Part shown: one piece after another, positions 1-8,251 of the stretch
How positions within the stretch are numbered: position 1 is the stretch's first letter
Layout of the letters: the number at the start of each line of letters is the position of its first letter
Assembly (NCBI GenBank): GCA_002315625.1
Contig: DCHH01000066.1
Span: 4,464 to 28,782, forward strand
Direction of reading: 5' to 3'
Source of the DNA: Bacteroidales bacterium UBA1757
Lineage (GTDB): Bacteria > Bacteroidota > Bacteroidia > Bacteroidales > UBA1402
DNA: 24,319 nt
Program-made: the position numbers and the translations under genes
Notes under the pieces: generated by a model
What the model was told of the DNA's origin: nothing
Seen by the model: the letters and a program-made list of their open reading frames with translations, nothing else
The model's database searches: none

Positions 1-23
1 AAAACTAAGATAAAATACGAATT

Positions 24-1304
24 TTACTGGAAGCGGAAGGAGGGGAAGCAGTAGGTGAAGCCTATGCTGATGATGTCCTTGAACTGGAAGAGGGTCTTCT
101 GGCCTTCGCTTCGCTTGATGCGGTCGTCGTATTTGGTGTGGAGAAAGACCTGGGCAGTGAAGAAGCGGTTGATTTTGAAGTTGAAGGTGTTCTTCCATTC
201 GGAGTCGATGTAGCCGAAGTTGGAATAATAATAGATATAGGAGTTCCAGGCGATGTTGTCGGTGATAGTCCAGTTGAAGGTTGACGAGAGCTTGACACCG
301 AACTCGTGGCCGAAATGCTTGCCGGCCTCAATGCCGTAGTTTGTCGGGTCTATCTTGTCGTTCTCCCTTACATAATTCAATTTATAGGTGAGCGGGGTCA
401 GAAGGACGGAAAGGTCCATTTTCTTGTTTTTCAGCTTATAGTCCATACCGAGGCTCACGAAGAGCTTGGCCGGCGAGAGGAAAGAAGATTTCAGTTCGGT
501 GGTGTTTGGCTTGAAGTTGTCTGCAACCTGCGTAATGAGTTCGGCTTGGAGAGAATAGTACCAGTTTTTGAATGCCTTGACGCCTAACTTAGAGGAAATC
601 TGCAACTGGTCGGTACCTACGCTGAAGGTGCGTAGGGTGTCGGATGCATTGGTGTTGAATCCCAGTTGCATGTCGAATACGTTGTCCCACTGAATAAGTT
701 TTCGGTCGTCGTATTTGGCTGTGGCGTATGCGGAAAGCAGGAATGAACTGTTGGTGTTGCCGCCGCTTGACCAGTTGGGGGAAATATAGGTCTGGCTGGC
801 CTGAGCCGAAAGGCGCCCGGACAGTTTCCAGTTGGAGTAATTGTAGTCCTTCACCGTGATGGCTTCGCCGACTGGCATGTTGACACTCATTTGCTGGGTC
901 GGGACGGCTTTCAAGTCTTTCTTTGACGGGCCGCTCATGTAAACTTCGATTTTTTCCGGCTTGGGCAGCGAGACGGCATCAAAGTCGGCTTCCTCAAGCA
1001 ATTGGACGGATATGGAGCGGCGTGTTGCACTTCTCAGTGAATCGATGAACATTTCGCTGGTGTATGGAAGAATTGTCCCGCAGTCGAGTCCGGCTGATTG
1101 TTGCTTGCCGTCTTTTTTCCAGTCGCGTTCAATGTGAATGGGAATGTTGGAGTCGAAAACCAGCGGAAGTGACCACATAAGGCGCGACGTGACACTATCG
1201 TATGGGGTTGGGGCTATGGTGTCCTGAGTATTGGCTTCGGTAGCTCCGGCGATATTGGAAACAAATAGGACGGTCAAAATGCAGGCGGTTTTCAGATACT
1301 TCAT
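24..1304 (-). CDS. DUF3078-like outer-membrane beta-barrel protein
   Basis: The protein has 426 residues from the ATG at 1304. It opens with a signal peptide (MKYLKTACILTVLFVSNIAGA). Residues about 160-426 are a series of alternating amphipathic strands rich in Tyr, Phe, Trp and Asn, ending in the aromatic FRFQ, as expected for an outer-membrane barrel. The overall pattern (WKLSGRLSAQASQTYISPNW, a long barrel with SIGFTYCF near the end) resembles the Bacteroidota DUF3078 family, whose function is unknown. A longer reading from a TTG at 1325 is possible but unlikely. That TTG lies inside a perfect TATTTTTG promoter element, so it would not be in the mRNA, and it would bury the signal peptide. 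The gene is divergent from yidC with a shared intergenic region of about 80 bp. The family call is by recognition only; a role in envelope assembly is inference from its neighbour. Confidence 0.75.
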   Translation of the reverse strand: MKYLKTACILTVLFVSNIAGATEANTQDTIAPTPYDSVTSRLMWSLPLVFDSNIPIHIERDWKKDGKQQSAGLDCGTILPYTSEMFIDSLRSATRRSISVQLLEEADFDAVSLPKPEKIEVYMSGPSKKDLKAVPTQQMSVNMPVGEAITVKDYNYSNWKLSGRLSAQASQTYISPNWSSGGNTNSSFLLSAYATAKYDDRKLIQWDNVFDMQLGFNTNASDTLRTFSVGTDQLQISSKLGVKAFKNWYYSLQAELITQVADNFKPNTTELKSSFLSPAKLFVSLGMDYKLKNKKMDLSVLLTPLTYKLNYVRENDKIDPTNYGIEAGKHFGHEFGVKLSSTFNWTITDNIAWNSYIYYYSNFGYIDSEWKNTFNFKINRFFTAQVFLHTKYDDRIKRSEGQKTLFQFKDIISIGFTYCFPSFRFQ

Positions 1305-1322
1305 AATGGTCAAATTTTCATG

Positions 1323-1330
1323 CAAAAATA
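1323..1330 (-). promoter_or_regulatory. -7 promoter element for the DUF3078-like gene
   Basis: The minus strand reads TATTTTTG followed by C, a perfect match to the Bacteroidota -7 motif TAnnTTTG. It sits 18 nt upstream of the chosen ATG at 1304. No clear TTTG (-33) element is seen at the expected distance, so the call rests on the -7 box alone. Confidence 0.5.
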
Positions 1331-1354
1331 CCCAAAATTCCGGGATTTTTTTAC

Positions 1355-1362
1355 TACTTTCG
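1355..1362 (+). promoter_or_regulatory. Possible -7 promoter element for yidC
   Basis: TACTTTCG followed by C differs from TAnnTTTG at one position and lies 24 nt upstream of the yidC ATG. It is almost the same as the box upstream of slyD (TACCTTCG, then C). No -33 TTG is visible at 19-20 nt upstream, so this is a weak call. Confidence 0.35.
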
Positions 1363-1386
1363 CGCTTTAGAATATTTTAGTTATCT

Positions 1387-3300
1387 ATGGACAAACAGAC
1401 CATCATCGGATTCGTACTTATCCTCTTGATACTGATAGGATTTCAGTATCTGAACAAACCGACTGCCGCCCAGCTGGAGCAAGCCCGGCTGCAGGATTCA
1501 ATCGCTCATGTGGAAAAATTGCGGGCTCAGGCCGAAGCGGCCATGCAGGAGGCTGTACTTGCGCAGCAGGCTGCGACCGACACCTTGGACATGAATGCTT
1601 TTGTAGAGCAGCAGGAGCGTAAGCGTCAGCAGCAGTACGGCCTTTTCGCCCCTCTGTCCGATGGTGAGAATGAACATTATATGTTTTCAAACGATGTCAT
1701 GGAACTGACCATGTCGTCAAAAGGTGGCCGTATCGGAACAGTGCTGCTGAAGAATTATGTTACCGGCGATTCGCTACCCCTTTATTTATATGATGAGGAG
1801 ACTTCTTCGTTCAGTCTGACCCTGATTACCAACGACAGCCGCGTCATTTCGACCAAAGACCTCTATTTCCGTCGTGTTGAAACGGGCAATCCCCTCGAGT
1901 TTGTGTTCCGTCTTCCGATTTCGGAAGAATCGTACCTTGACTATGTCTATACCCTCTCCCAGGATGACTATATGATGCATTTTGATGTAAAGGGCAAGGG
2001 GCTTGAGCGTATTCTTTCCCCAGGAACCAACAGTATAGACATCGACTGGAAGGTCAGAATGCGCAGTCAGGAAAAGGGGCGCAAGTTCGAGAACCGCTAC
2101 TCCATGCTCCAGTACAAGTTCCTGGAAGATAAGGATGTGGAGAAACTCTCCGAGTCAAAGGAACAGACAAAGAATGTCTCGTCACGCCTTCGCTGGGTCT
2201 CTTTCAAAGACCAGTTCTTTGCGGCAGTCCTCATTGCCGACAAGGGACTTTCTTCAAATGTCCTTTCAACGGCCGTAGAACCTGAAATTTCCCCCTACGT
2301 CAAGAGCTATTCACTCCAGTCATCGACAGAGTTCAACCTGAGAGGTGCCAGCGAAGCCAATTTCAAATTCTACTTCGGTCCGAGCAAGTATCAGATACTT
2401 AAAAACTACGACAATGATGTCGAGAAAGAGGCCCGTATGCACCTCGACCGGATAGTTCCCCTTGGAGGCAGTCTGATTCGCTGGGTGAGCACAATCCTGA
2501 TTCTCCCTATGTTCAACTTCTTCGGGAGATTCATTACAAACTACGGTATCATCATTATACTGATGACGCTGTGTATCAAGATTTTGATTTTCCCGTTAAC
2601 CTATAAGTCATATATGTCGTCCGCCAAGATGAGGGTTCTCAAGCCTGAGGTGGATGCAATTAACCAGAAATATGCAGGCGACAGCAAGGCTGCTGAGCGT
2701 TCACAAGCCACTATGGAGCTTTACCGGAAAGCAGGAGCAAGTCCAATGGGTGGGTGTCTGCCTATGTTGTTGCAGTTCCCGGTGCTTATTGCAATGTTCT
2801 GGTTCTTCCCCGCTTCTATAGAGCTTCGTCAGCAGGCGTTCCTCTGGGCACCTGACCTTTCCACTTACGATGCCATACTCTCGTGGAAGGCAGATATTCC
2901 TCTTATTAAAGGTCTCTTCGGACACCACATCAGTCTGTTCTGTATTCTGATGACTGTTACGAACATCTTGAGCACAAAGATTACATCGGGCGACACGGCC
3001 GGAAGCGAGCAGATGCCTGGCATGAAGATGATGATGTATCTCATGCCGATTATGTTCCTCTTTATGTTCAACAATTATGCTTCGGGTCTGAGTTTCTACT
3101 ATTTCTTCTCATCACTGGTCTCAATTGTCCAAACCCTGATATTCCGTGCCTGCATCGACGAAAAGAAGCTGCGCGCACAGATTCAGCTCAATGCCTCCAA
3201 ACCGAGGCCGAAATCGGCATTCCAGAAGCGTCTGGAAGAGGCCCAGCGTATGCAGAGAGAGCAGGCTAAGGCTAACGCTAAGAAAAACTTCGGCCGCTAA
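1387..3300 (+). CDS. yidC: Membrane protein insertase YidC
   Basis: This is a 637-residue inner-membrane insertase of the YidC/Oxa1 family, which inserts and folds inner-membrane proteins with or without SecYEG. The first transmembrane helix is at residues 4-21. A coiled, Gln/Glu/Ala-rich linker and a large periplasmic domain follow (about 80-350). The conserved 60-kDa core covers about 370-610, with typical segments such as FPLTYKSYMSSAKMRVLKP, ASPMGGCLPMLLQFPVL and SGLSFYYFFSSLVSIVQTL. The tail is basic (RPKSAFQKR to KKNFGR). K398, just before IFPLT, occupies the place of the conserved groove arginine of E. coli YidC (R366 by my alignment). Length and layout are normal for Bacteroidota. The stop is followed only 11 nt later by rseC, so it is probably cotranscribed with the rnf genes. 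Confidence 0.97.
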   Translation: MDKQTIIGFVLILLILIGFQYLNKPTAAQLEQARLQDSIAHVEKLRAQAEAAMQEAVLAQQAATDTLDMNAFVEQQERKRQQQYGLFAPLSDGENEHYMFSNDVMELTMSSKGGRIGTVLLKNYVTGDSLPLYLYDEETSSFSLTLITNDSRVISTKDLYFRRVETGNPLEFVFRLPISEESYLDYVYTLSQDDYMMHFDVKGKGLERILSPGTNSIDIDWKVRMRSQEKGRKFENRYSMLQYKFLEDKDVEKLSESKEQTKNVSSRLRWVSFKDQFFAAVLIADKGLSSNVLSTAVEPEISPYVKSYSLQSSTEFNLRGASEANFKFYFGPSKYQILKNYDNDVEKEARMHLDRIVPLGGSLIRWVSTILILPMFNFFGRFITNYGIIIILMTLCIKILIFPLTYKSYMSSAKMRVLKPEVDAINQKYAGDSKAAERSQATMELYRKAGASPMGGCLPMLLQFPVLIAMFWFFPASIELRQQAFLWAPDLSTYDAILSWKADIPLIKGLFGHHISLFCILMTVTNILSTKITSGDTAGSEQMPGMKMMMYLMPIMFLFMFNNYASGLSFYYFFSSLVSIVQTLIFRACIDEKKLRAQIQLNASKPRPKSAFQKRLEEAQRMQREQAKANAKKNFGR

Positions 3301-3311
3301 TATAATAAGGC

Positions 3312-3749
3312 ATGGAACCGGTATGTCACACTGGAATTGTCAGGGAGGCCTCGCCGGAAGCGGTAAAGGTCCTGATTGAACAGATTTCCGCCTGTGACGC
3401 ATGCCGCGCCAGAAAGTTCTGCACTTCGGCTGATGTCCGTGAGAAAATCATTGAGGCACGGACAGGAGGCCAGAATTTCGCCGTAGGGGACAAGGTGGTG
3501 TTGACGGCACGTGGCTCCATGGGGCTGAAGGCGGTATGGGTGGCATACGTGCTGCCCTTGCTGCTGATGATGGCGGTTCTTTTTGTCGTGGCGGGGCTGA
3601 TGACTGGAAAGGAGTGGGTCGCCGCAGTGTCTGCCATCGTAGTGCTTGCAGTCTATTATGTTCTGCTGTCGTTATTACGCAACCGAATCCGAAAGAACTT
3701 CGCTTTTGAGGTCAGATCGGCATCTGACGGAGATTTTGACAAAGACTAA
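3312..3749 (+). CDS. rseC: RseC/MucC-family protein heading the rnf operon
   Basis: This 145-residue membrane protein has an N-terminal Cys-bearing domain (C5, then C28-x2-C31-x5-C37), a short beta-rich stretch (GDKVVLTARGSM), two transmembrane helices (about 74-95 and 102-121) and a short charged tail. This is the layout of the SoxR-reducing system protein RseC family. In Proteobacteria RseC works with Rsx/Rnf in SoxR reduction; in Bacteroidota a homologue commonly precedes rnfB, where its exact job is unclear. The cysteines could hold an Fe-S cluster or metal (inference). The gene starts 11 nt after yidC and ends 23 nt before rnfB. The ATG at 3312 is the only start that keeps C5 and the whole domain. 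Confidence 0.9.
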   Translation: MEPVCHTGIVREASPEAVKVLIEQISACDACRARKFCTSADVREKIIEARTGGQNFAVGDKVVLTARGSMGLKAVWVAYVLPLLLMMAVLFVVAGLMTGKEWVAAVSAIVVLAVYYVLLSLLRNRIRKNFAFEVRSASDGDFDKD

Positions 3750-3772
3750 TCGAAAACAAAACAATAAATATT

Positions 3773-4684
3773 ATGAATCCAATTCTGATTGCACTGATTG
3801 TTCTGGGCGGTATCGGACTGCTCCTGGCTCTTGTGCTCTTTTTCACGGCAAAGTCATTCAAGGTGGAAGAAGACCCGCGCATTGGCCAGGTTCAGGAGGT
3901 CCTTCCCGGGGCCAACTGTGGCGGCTGCGGCTATCCCGGTTGCCGTGGCTTTGCCGAAACCTGTGTGAAAAGCGAATCTCTAGAAGGTCTGCTTTGCCCC
4001 GTGGGTGGCAACGAGGTAATGAAAAAAGTGGGTGACATTCTTGGAATGGCTGCCGCCGATGCTGCTCCGAAGGTGGCTGTGGTACGCTGCCAGGGAAGTT
4101 GCGAGCACCGTCCAAAGCTTACTCAGTTCGACGGAGCCCGTACATGTGCCGTAGCCGCTGCTTTGTATGGCGGTGAAACAGGCTGTTCGTACGGCTGCCT
4201 CGGAATGGGTGACTGTGTGGAGGCTTGTACATTCGGAGCCTTGTCGGTTAATCCTGAAACAGGTCTTCCTGAGGTTGACGAAGAGAAGTGTACTTCCTGC
4301 GGAGCCTGCGTCAAGGCTTGCCCGAAGGGACTGATTGAACTTCGCAATAAGGGGCCGAAATCGCGCCGTATCTATGTGTCATGCCGCAACAAGGACAAGG
4401 GACCTGCTGCTAAGAAGGCTTGTGAGGTTGCCTGCATCGGCTGCGGAAAGTGTCAGAAAGTCTGTACCTTTGATGCAATTACGATGGAAGCCAATCTGGC
4501 ATATATCGACCACAACAAATGCCGTATGTGCCGCAAGTGTGTGGAGGAGTGCCCGCAGGGAAGCATCATTGAACTCAATTTCCCGCCGCGTAAACCCAAG
4601 GCAGAAACTCCTGCAACACCTGCAACTCCTGAAACCACAGCTACCCCAGCTTCCCCGGTGGCGGAAGCTCCTACGGCTGAATAA
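3773..4684 (+). CDS. rnfB: Rnf complex subunit B (polyferredoxin)
   Basis: RnfB (303 residues) is the electron-entry subunit of the Rnf complex. It accepts electrons from reduced ferredoxin at the cytoplasmic face. One N-terminal transmembrane anchor spans residues 2-27. A 4Fe-4S domain follows, with C49-x2-C52-x4-C57 and the late Cys in CPVGG (C75). Next come ferredoxin-type motifs: CSYGCLGMGDCVEAC, CTSCGACVKACP, ACIGCGKCQKVC and CRMCRKCVEECP. Together these suggest several 4Fe-4S clusters in addition to the N-terminal one. C64 is an extra cysteine between the usual ligands. The last 30 residues are a low-complexity Pro/Ala/Thr/Glu tail that is probably disordered. The start at 3773 gives a proper anchor. 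It is followed 28 nt later by rnfC. Confidence 0.97.
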   Translation: MNPILIALIVLGGIGLLLALVLFFTAKSFKVEEDPRIGQVQEVLPGANCGGCGYPGCRGFAETCVKSESLEGLLCPVGGNEVMKKVGDILGMAAADAAPKVAVVRCQGSCEHRPKLTQFDGARTCAVAAALYGGETGCSYGCLGMGDCVEACTFGALSVNPETGLPEVDEEKCTSCGACVKACPKGLIELRNKGPKSRRIYVSCRNKDKGPAAKKACEVACIGCGKCQKVCTFDAITMEANLAYIDHNKCRMCRKCVEECPQGSIIELNFPPRKPKAETPATPATPETTATPASPVAEAPTAE

Positions 4685-4712
4685 TATATAAAATACAATA
4701 AATCAACTCAAT

Positions 4713-6044
4713 ATGAGAACTTTTAGAATGGGCGGCATACATCCGCCAGAGTGTAAGCTGGGAGCCGGGAAGCCCATCTCGGTCATGCCACTGCCCAAAC
4801 AGGGCTGTGTGCTGCTTTCCCAGCACATCGGAGCCCCCGCACAGCCTGTGGTTGAACGTGGTGCAATGGTAAAGACCGGACAACTGCTTGCCAAGGCCGG
4901 TGGTTTCGTCTCCGCAAACATTCATTCACCATTCACTGGAAAGGTGGCCAAAATTGCTGATGTGGTAGATGCTTCGGGTTATCCCAAGCCCGCCATTTTC
5001 ATTGATGTGCAAGATGACGAGTGGGAGGAAGGCATTGACCTGACTGAAACCCTCGTCCGCGAATGCAAACTGGAACCGAAGGAAATCGTGCAGAAAATAG
5101 CCGATGCCGGTATCGTCGGTATGGGCGGTGCATGTTTCCCCACTCAGGTTAAGCTGACCCCGCCTCCGGGAAAGGTGGCTGACATCCTGATCATCAATGG
5201 TGTGGAGTGCGAACCATATCTGACGGCAGACCATCGCCTTATGGTTGAAAAAGCCCAGGAAATCGTGGTTGGAATCCGGCTGCTAATGAAGGCTTTGAAT
5301 GTGAAAAAAGCTGTCATCGGCATTGAGTCGAACAAGCCCGATGCAATCGAGATTCTCTCTCATCAGACTATTCCCTATCCTGAAATCGAGGTTATGCCTC
5401 TTCAGATGCATTATCCGCAGGGCGGTGAAAAACAGCTGATTGATGCCGTTACACGCCGTCAGGTAAAGAGCGGCGGACTGCCCGTTGATGTCGGTGCTGT
5501 CGTACAGAATGTCGGAACGGTATATGCCGTTTATGAGGCTGTACAGAAGAACAAGCCCCTCATTGAGCGCGTGGTAAGTGTTACGGGCAAGTCTCTCAAG
5601 CAGCCCGTCAATGTGAAGGCACGTATCGGTACCCCAATCAGTTCTCTTATCGATGCTGCCGGTGGGCTGCCCGAGAACGGAGCCAAGGTTATTTCCGGCG
5701 GCCCCATGATGGGTAAGGCCCTTGCCAATATCGATGCTCCCGTAGCAAAGGGTACTTCAGGTGTGCTGATTATTGATGAGGCTGAGGCTCTCCGCCGTCC
5801 CGTAAGCGACTGTATCCGTTGCGCTAAGTGCGTCGATGCCTGTCCGATGGGACTGGAACCCTATCTTCTTTCTGCTCTGTCAGAGCGTCAGTTGTGGGAC
5901 CGCACGGAGAAGGAGAACATCATGGACTGCATAGAATGCGGCTGCTGTACATTCACCTGTCCGGCAAACCGCCCGTTGTTGGATTACATACGCATCGGCA
6001 AGGGCAAGACAGGTGCCCTTATCCGTGCAAGAAAAGCTAAATGA
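4713..6044 (+). CDS. rnfC: Rnf complex subunit C (NADH/FMN and Fe-S subunit)
   Basis: RnfC (443 residues) is the peripheral subunit that carries out NAD+/NADH exchange. It contains the RnfC N-terminal barrel-sandwich domain (GGIHPPE, then HSPFTGKV), the nucleotide/FMN-binding Rossmann-like domain with GIVGMGGACFPT and INGVECEPYL, an SLBB-like region (about 300-350), and two C-terminal 4Fe-4S motifs, CIRCAKCVDACP and CIECGCCTFTCP. It lacks the long Ala/Lys-rich C-terminal repeat tail of enterobacterial RsxC and is the compact form usual in anaerobes. The stop overlaps the rnfD ATG by 4 nt (ATGA), suggesting coupled translation. Confidence 0.97.
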   Translation: MRTFRMGGIHPPECKLGAGKPISVMPLPKQGCVLLSQHIGAPAQPVVERGAMVKTGQLLAKAGGFVSANIHSPFTGKVAKIADVVDASGYPKPAIFIDVQDDEWEEGIDLTETLVRECKLEPKEIVQKIADAGIVGMGGACFPTQVKLTPPPGKVADILIINGVECEPYLTADHRLMVEKAQEIVVGIRLLMKALNVKKAVIGIESNKPDAIEILSHQTIPYPEIEVMPLQMHYPQGGEKQLIDAVTRRQVKSGGLPVDVGAVVQNVGTVYAVYEAVQKNKPLIERVVSVTGKSLKQPVNVKARIGTPISSLIDAAGGLPENGAKVISGGPMMGKALANIDAPVAKGTSGVLIIDEAEALRRPVSDCIRCAKCVDACPMGLEPYLLSALSERQLWDRTEKENIMDCIECGCCTFTCPANRPLLDYIRIGKGKTGALIRARKAK

Positions 6045-7003
6045 CCATGGACAAGAAACTTATAGTATCGATGTCGCCGCATATCCACGGCGATGATTCA
6101 ATCCACAAGAACATGTACAGGGTCATACTGGCTCTGGTACCTGCTTTTTTGTGCTCAATCTGGTTCTTCGGCTGGCATGCCCTTGTGACCACTGCCATTG
6201 CCATTGTCTCCTGCATGGGGTTTGAATACCTCATCACCCGTTACATCTTCAAGCGTCCTTCCACTCTGAAGGACTGCTCGGCAATGCTGACGGGTCTGCT
6301 GCTTGCTTTCAATGTCCCCGCTGACCTGCCCTGGTGGATTGTCGTTATCGGCAGTATTTTTGCCATCGGGGTCGTAAAGATGTCGTTCGGCGGACTGGGC
6401 AATAACATCTTCAACCCTGCACTTGCCGGCCGTGTTTTCCTTCTGGTGTCGTTTCCGCAGCAGATGACCACGTGGCCTGCCTTGGCCCATAGCGCCGATG
6501 CGGTAACTGGTGCAACTCCGCTTGCCCTTATCAAGGCCGGTAACTTTGCAGAACTCCCTTCACACCTTGAAATGTTTCTTGGAAATGTTCCGGGCAGTAT
6601 GGGTGAGGTGGCAGCCCTGGCTTTGCTCATCGGTGTCATCTATCTTCTTTGCACCAAGACCATTACCTGGCATATTCCAGTGTCGATTCTTGCCACTGTA
6701 TTCATTTTCAGCGGTATTCTCTATCTCTGCGACAGTACGGTCTATGCAGATCCGCTGACGCATCTTCTCTCAGGCGGTCTGATGCTCGGTGCCTGCTTCA
6801 TGGCTACCGACTATGTGACTTCGCCGATGTCGCACAAGGGTCAGCTCATCTACGGTGCCGGTATCGGTATCCTTACGGTGCTGATCCGTTGCTACGGCTC
6901 TTATCCTGAAGGAATGTCGTTCGCCATTCTCATTATGAATGCCGTCACTCCGCTCATTAATGTCTATTGCAAGCCGAAAAGGTTTGGGGAGGTGAAGAAA
7001 TGA
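6041..7003 (+). CDS. rnfD: Rnf complex subunit D (membrane, covalent FMN)
   Basis: RnfD (320 residues) is an integral membrane subunit of the NqrB/RnfD family and part of the ion-translocating core. Many hydrophobic helices are visible (for example around residues 25-60, 85-125, 185-260 and 265-300). The flavinylation motif DAVTGAT is present; its last Thr, T159 counted from 6041, is the expected site of phosphoester-linked FMN added by ApbE. NNIFNPALAGR is a family signature. Two starts are possible, ATG 6041 and ATG 6047. The first overlaps rnfC by 4 nt and is preferred, but the second (MDKKL) cannot be excluded. The 3' end overlaps rnfG by 4 nt. Confidence 0.96.
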   Translation: MTMDKKLIVSMSPHIHGDDSIHKNMYRVILALVPAFLCSIWFFGWHALVTTAIAIVSCMGFEYLITRYIFKRPSTLKDCSAMLTGLLLAFNVPADLPWWIVVIGSIFAIGVVKMSFGGLGNNIFNPALAGRVFLLVSFPQQMTTWPALAHSADAVTGATPLALIKAGNFAELPSHLEMFLGNVPGSMGEVAALALLIGVIYLLCTKTITWHIPVSILATVFIFSGILYLCDSTVYADPLTHLLSGGLMLGACFMATDYVTSPMSHKGQLIYGAGIGILTVLIRCYGSYPEGMSFAILIMNAVTPLINVYCKPKRFGEVKK

Positions 7004-7671
7004 AGAAGCTCGAATCATCATTGACCAACATGATGTTGGTTCTGGGCGGAATTGCCATCGTGGCATCAGCCCTTCTGGCCTGGGTCAATGTCCTTACCGC
7101 CGAGCCTGTCCGTCAGGCTGAAATCGCCAAGCAGGAGAAGGCTATCAAGGATGTTACTCCCGCCTTTGACAACAGCCCCGTGGCAGACCGTTATGAAGTC
7201 ACCACACCCGCTGGTGAGGTGCTTGCATGCTATCCTGCAAGGAAGGGTGGCGAGTTGCAGGGAATTGCCGTAGAGTCATATTCTGAAAAAGGGTTCAGCG
7301 GCCATATTTCTGTGATGGTCGGCTTCACACCTGACGGCTCCATTTATAACTATTCAGTACTCAAGCAGGGTGAGACTCCGGGTTTGGGTGCAAAGATGGG
7401 TACATGGTTCAAGACAGAGAAGAACCGTCAGGACATCCGCGGCAAGAATCCGGCTTCCGATAATATGACTGTGAGCAAGGATGGCGGAGAGGTCGATGCC
7501 ATCACTGCGGCTACTATCAGTTCCCGGGCTTTCCTCGATGCTGTCGGCCGTGCATACGAAGGATTTGCCGTCTCACAGGGTGTTAATGCTTTGCCTAATG
7601 ATTCCGCTGATGCGGTCTCAGGGGCAACGGCTATTGTTGAACCTTCAAATCCGTCGTCAAATGAAGAATAA
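7000..7671 (+). CDS. rnfG: Rnf complex subunit G (covalent FMN-binding)
   Basis: RnfG has 223 residues from the ATG at 7000, which overlaps the rnfD stop by 4 nt and follows the purine-rich GGGGAGGTGAAGAA. An upstream in-frame ATG at 6967 would lie inside rnfD and bury the anchor, so it was not used. Residues about 8-30 form the transmembrane anchor, followed by the FMN_bind domain. GETPGLGAKM is a family signature. The ApbE-type motif DAITAAT gives T172 as the expected FMN carrier. An unusual feature is a second match to the ApbE motif, DAVSGAT with T210, in the C-terminal tail, separated from the first by about 38 residues. The gene overlaps rnfE by 11 nt. Confidence 0.96.
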   Translation: MKKLESSLTNMMLVLGGIAIVASALLAWVNVLTAEPVRQAEIAKQEKAIKDVTPAFDNSPVADRYEVTTPAGEVLACYPARKGGELQGIAVESYSEKGFSGHISVMVGFTPDGSIYNYSVLKQGETPGLGAKMGTWFKTEKNRQDIRGKNPASDNMTVSKDGGEVDAITAATISSRAFLDAVGRAYEGFAVSQGVNALPNDSADAVSGATAIVEPSNPSSNEE

Positions 7672-8251
7672 ATTCGGTATTGTCCTCAACGGACTGATTA
7701 CGGAAAACCCCACTTTCGTGCTGATGCTCGGCATGTGCCCGACGCTGGCTACTACCACATCTGCCCTCAACGGTATGGGTATGGGTCTGGCTACATCTTT
7801 CGTGCTGATATGCTCGAACCTGGTTATCTCACTGTTGAAGAATATCATCCCGGACAACGTGCGTATTCCGTCGTTTATTGTGGTTATTGCCTCGTTCGTC
7901 ACCCTTCTGGAAATGATAATGAAGGCGTATGTGCCCGACCTGTATGAGAGTCTGGGACTGTTTATTCCGCTGATTGTTGTCAACTGTATCGTGCTGGGAC
8001 GTGCAGAGGCTTTCGCTTCAAAGAACAATCCGTTTGATTCACTCCTCGACGGACTCGGAATCGGTCTGGGATTCACTTTTGCCCTGACTCTGCTGGGTAT
8101 GGTTCGTGAGTTCCTGGGTGCCGGTACGTTCTTCGGCCTTCAGGTGTTTCCTGAGCAGTATGGGGCTTTGGTATTTATCCTTGCTCCCGGTGCCTTTATC
8201 ACGCTGGCTTATCTGCTGGCCATTATGAACAAAATCAGAAAAGTGTCATGA
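7661..8251 (+). CDS. rnfE: Rnf complex subunit E
   Basis: RnfE (196 residues) is a polytopic membrane protein of the Rnf-Nqr family with about six helices, paired with RnfA in inverted topology. The opening KNKFGIVLNGLITENPTFVL and LGMCPTLA are typical. C26 and C109 (the latter in VNCIVLGRAEAFA) correspond to the cysteines that, with those of RnfA, hold a 2Fe-2S cluster in the membrane in known Rnf/Nqr structures. The start at 7661 was chosen because it begins with the conserved RnfE N-terminus. Longer readings from 7481 run out of frame through rnfG and add unrelated sequence. It overlaps rnfG by 11 nt and rnfA by 4 nt. Confidence 0.96.
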   Translation: MKNKFGIVLNGLITENPTFVLMLGMCPTLATTTSALNGMGMGLATSFVLICSNLVISLLKNIIPDNVRIPSFIVVIASFVTLLEMIMKAYVPDLYESLGLFIPLIVVNCIVLGRAEAFASKNNPFDSLLDGLGIGLGFTFALTLLGMVREFLGAGTFFGLQVFPEQYGALVFILAPGAFITLAYLLAIMNKIRKVS

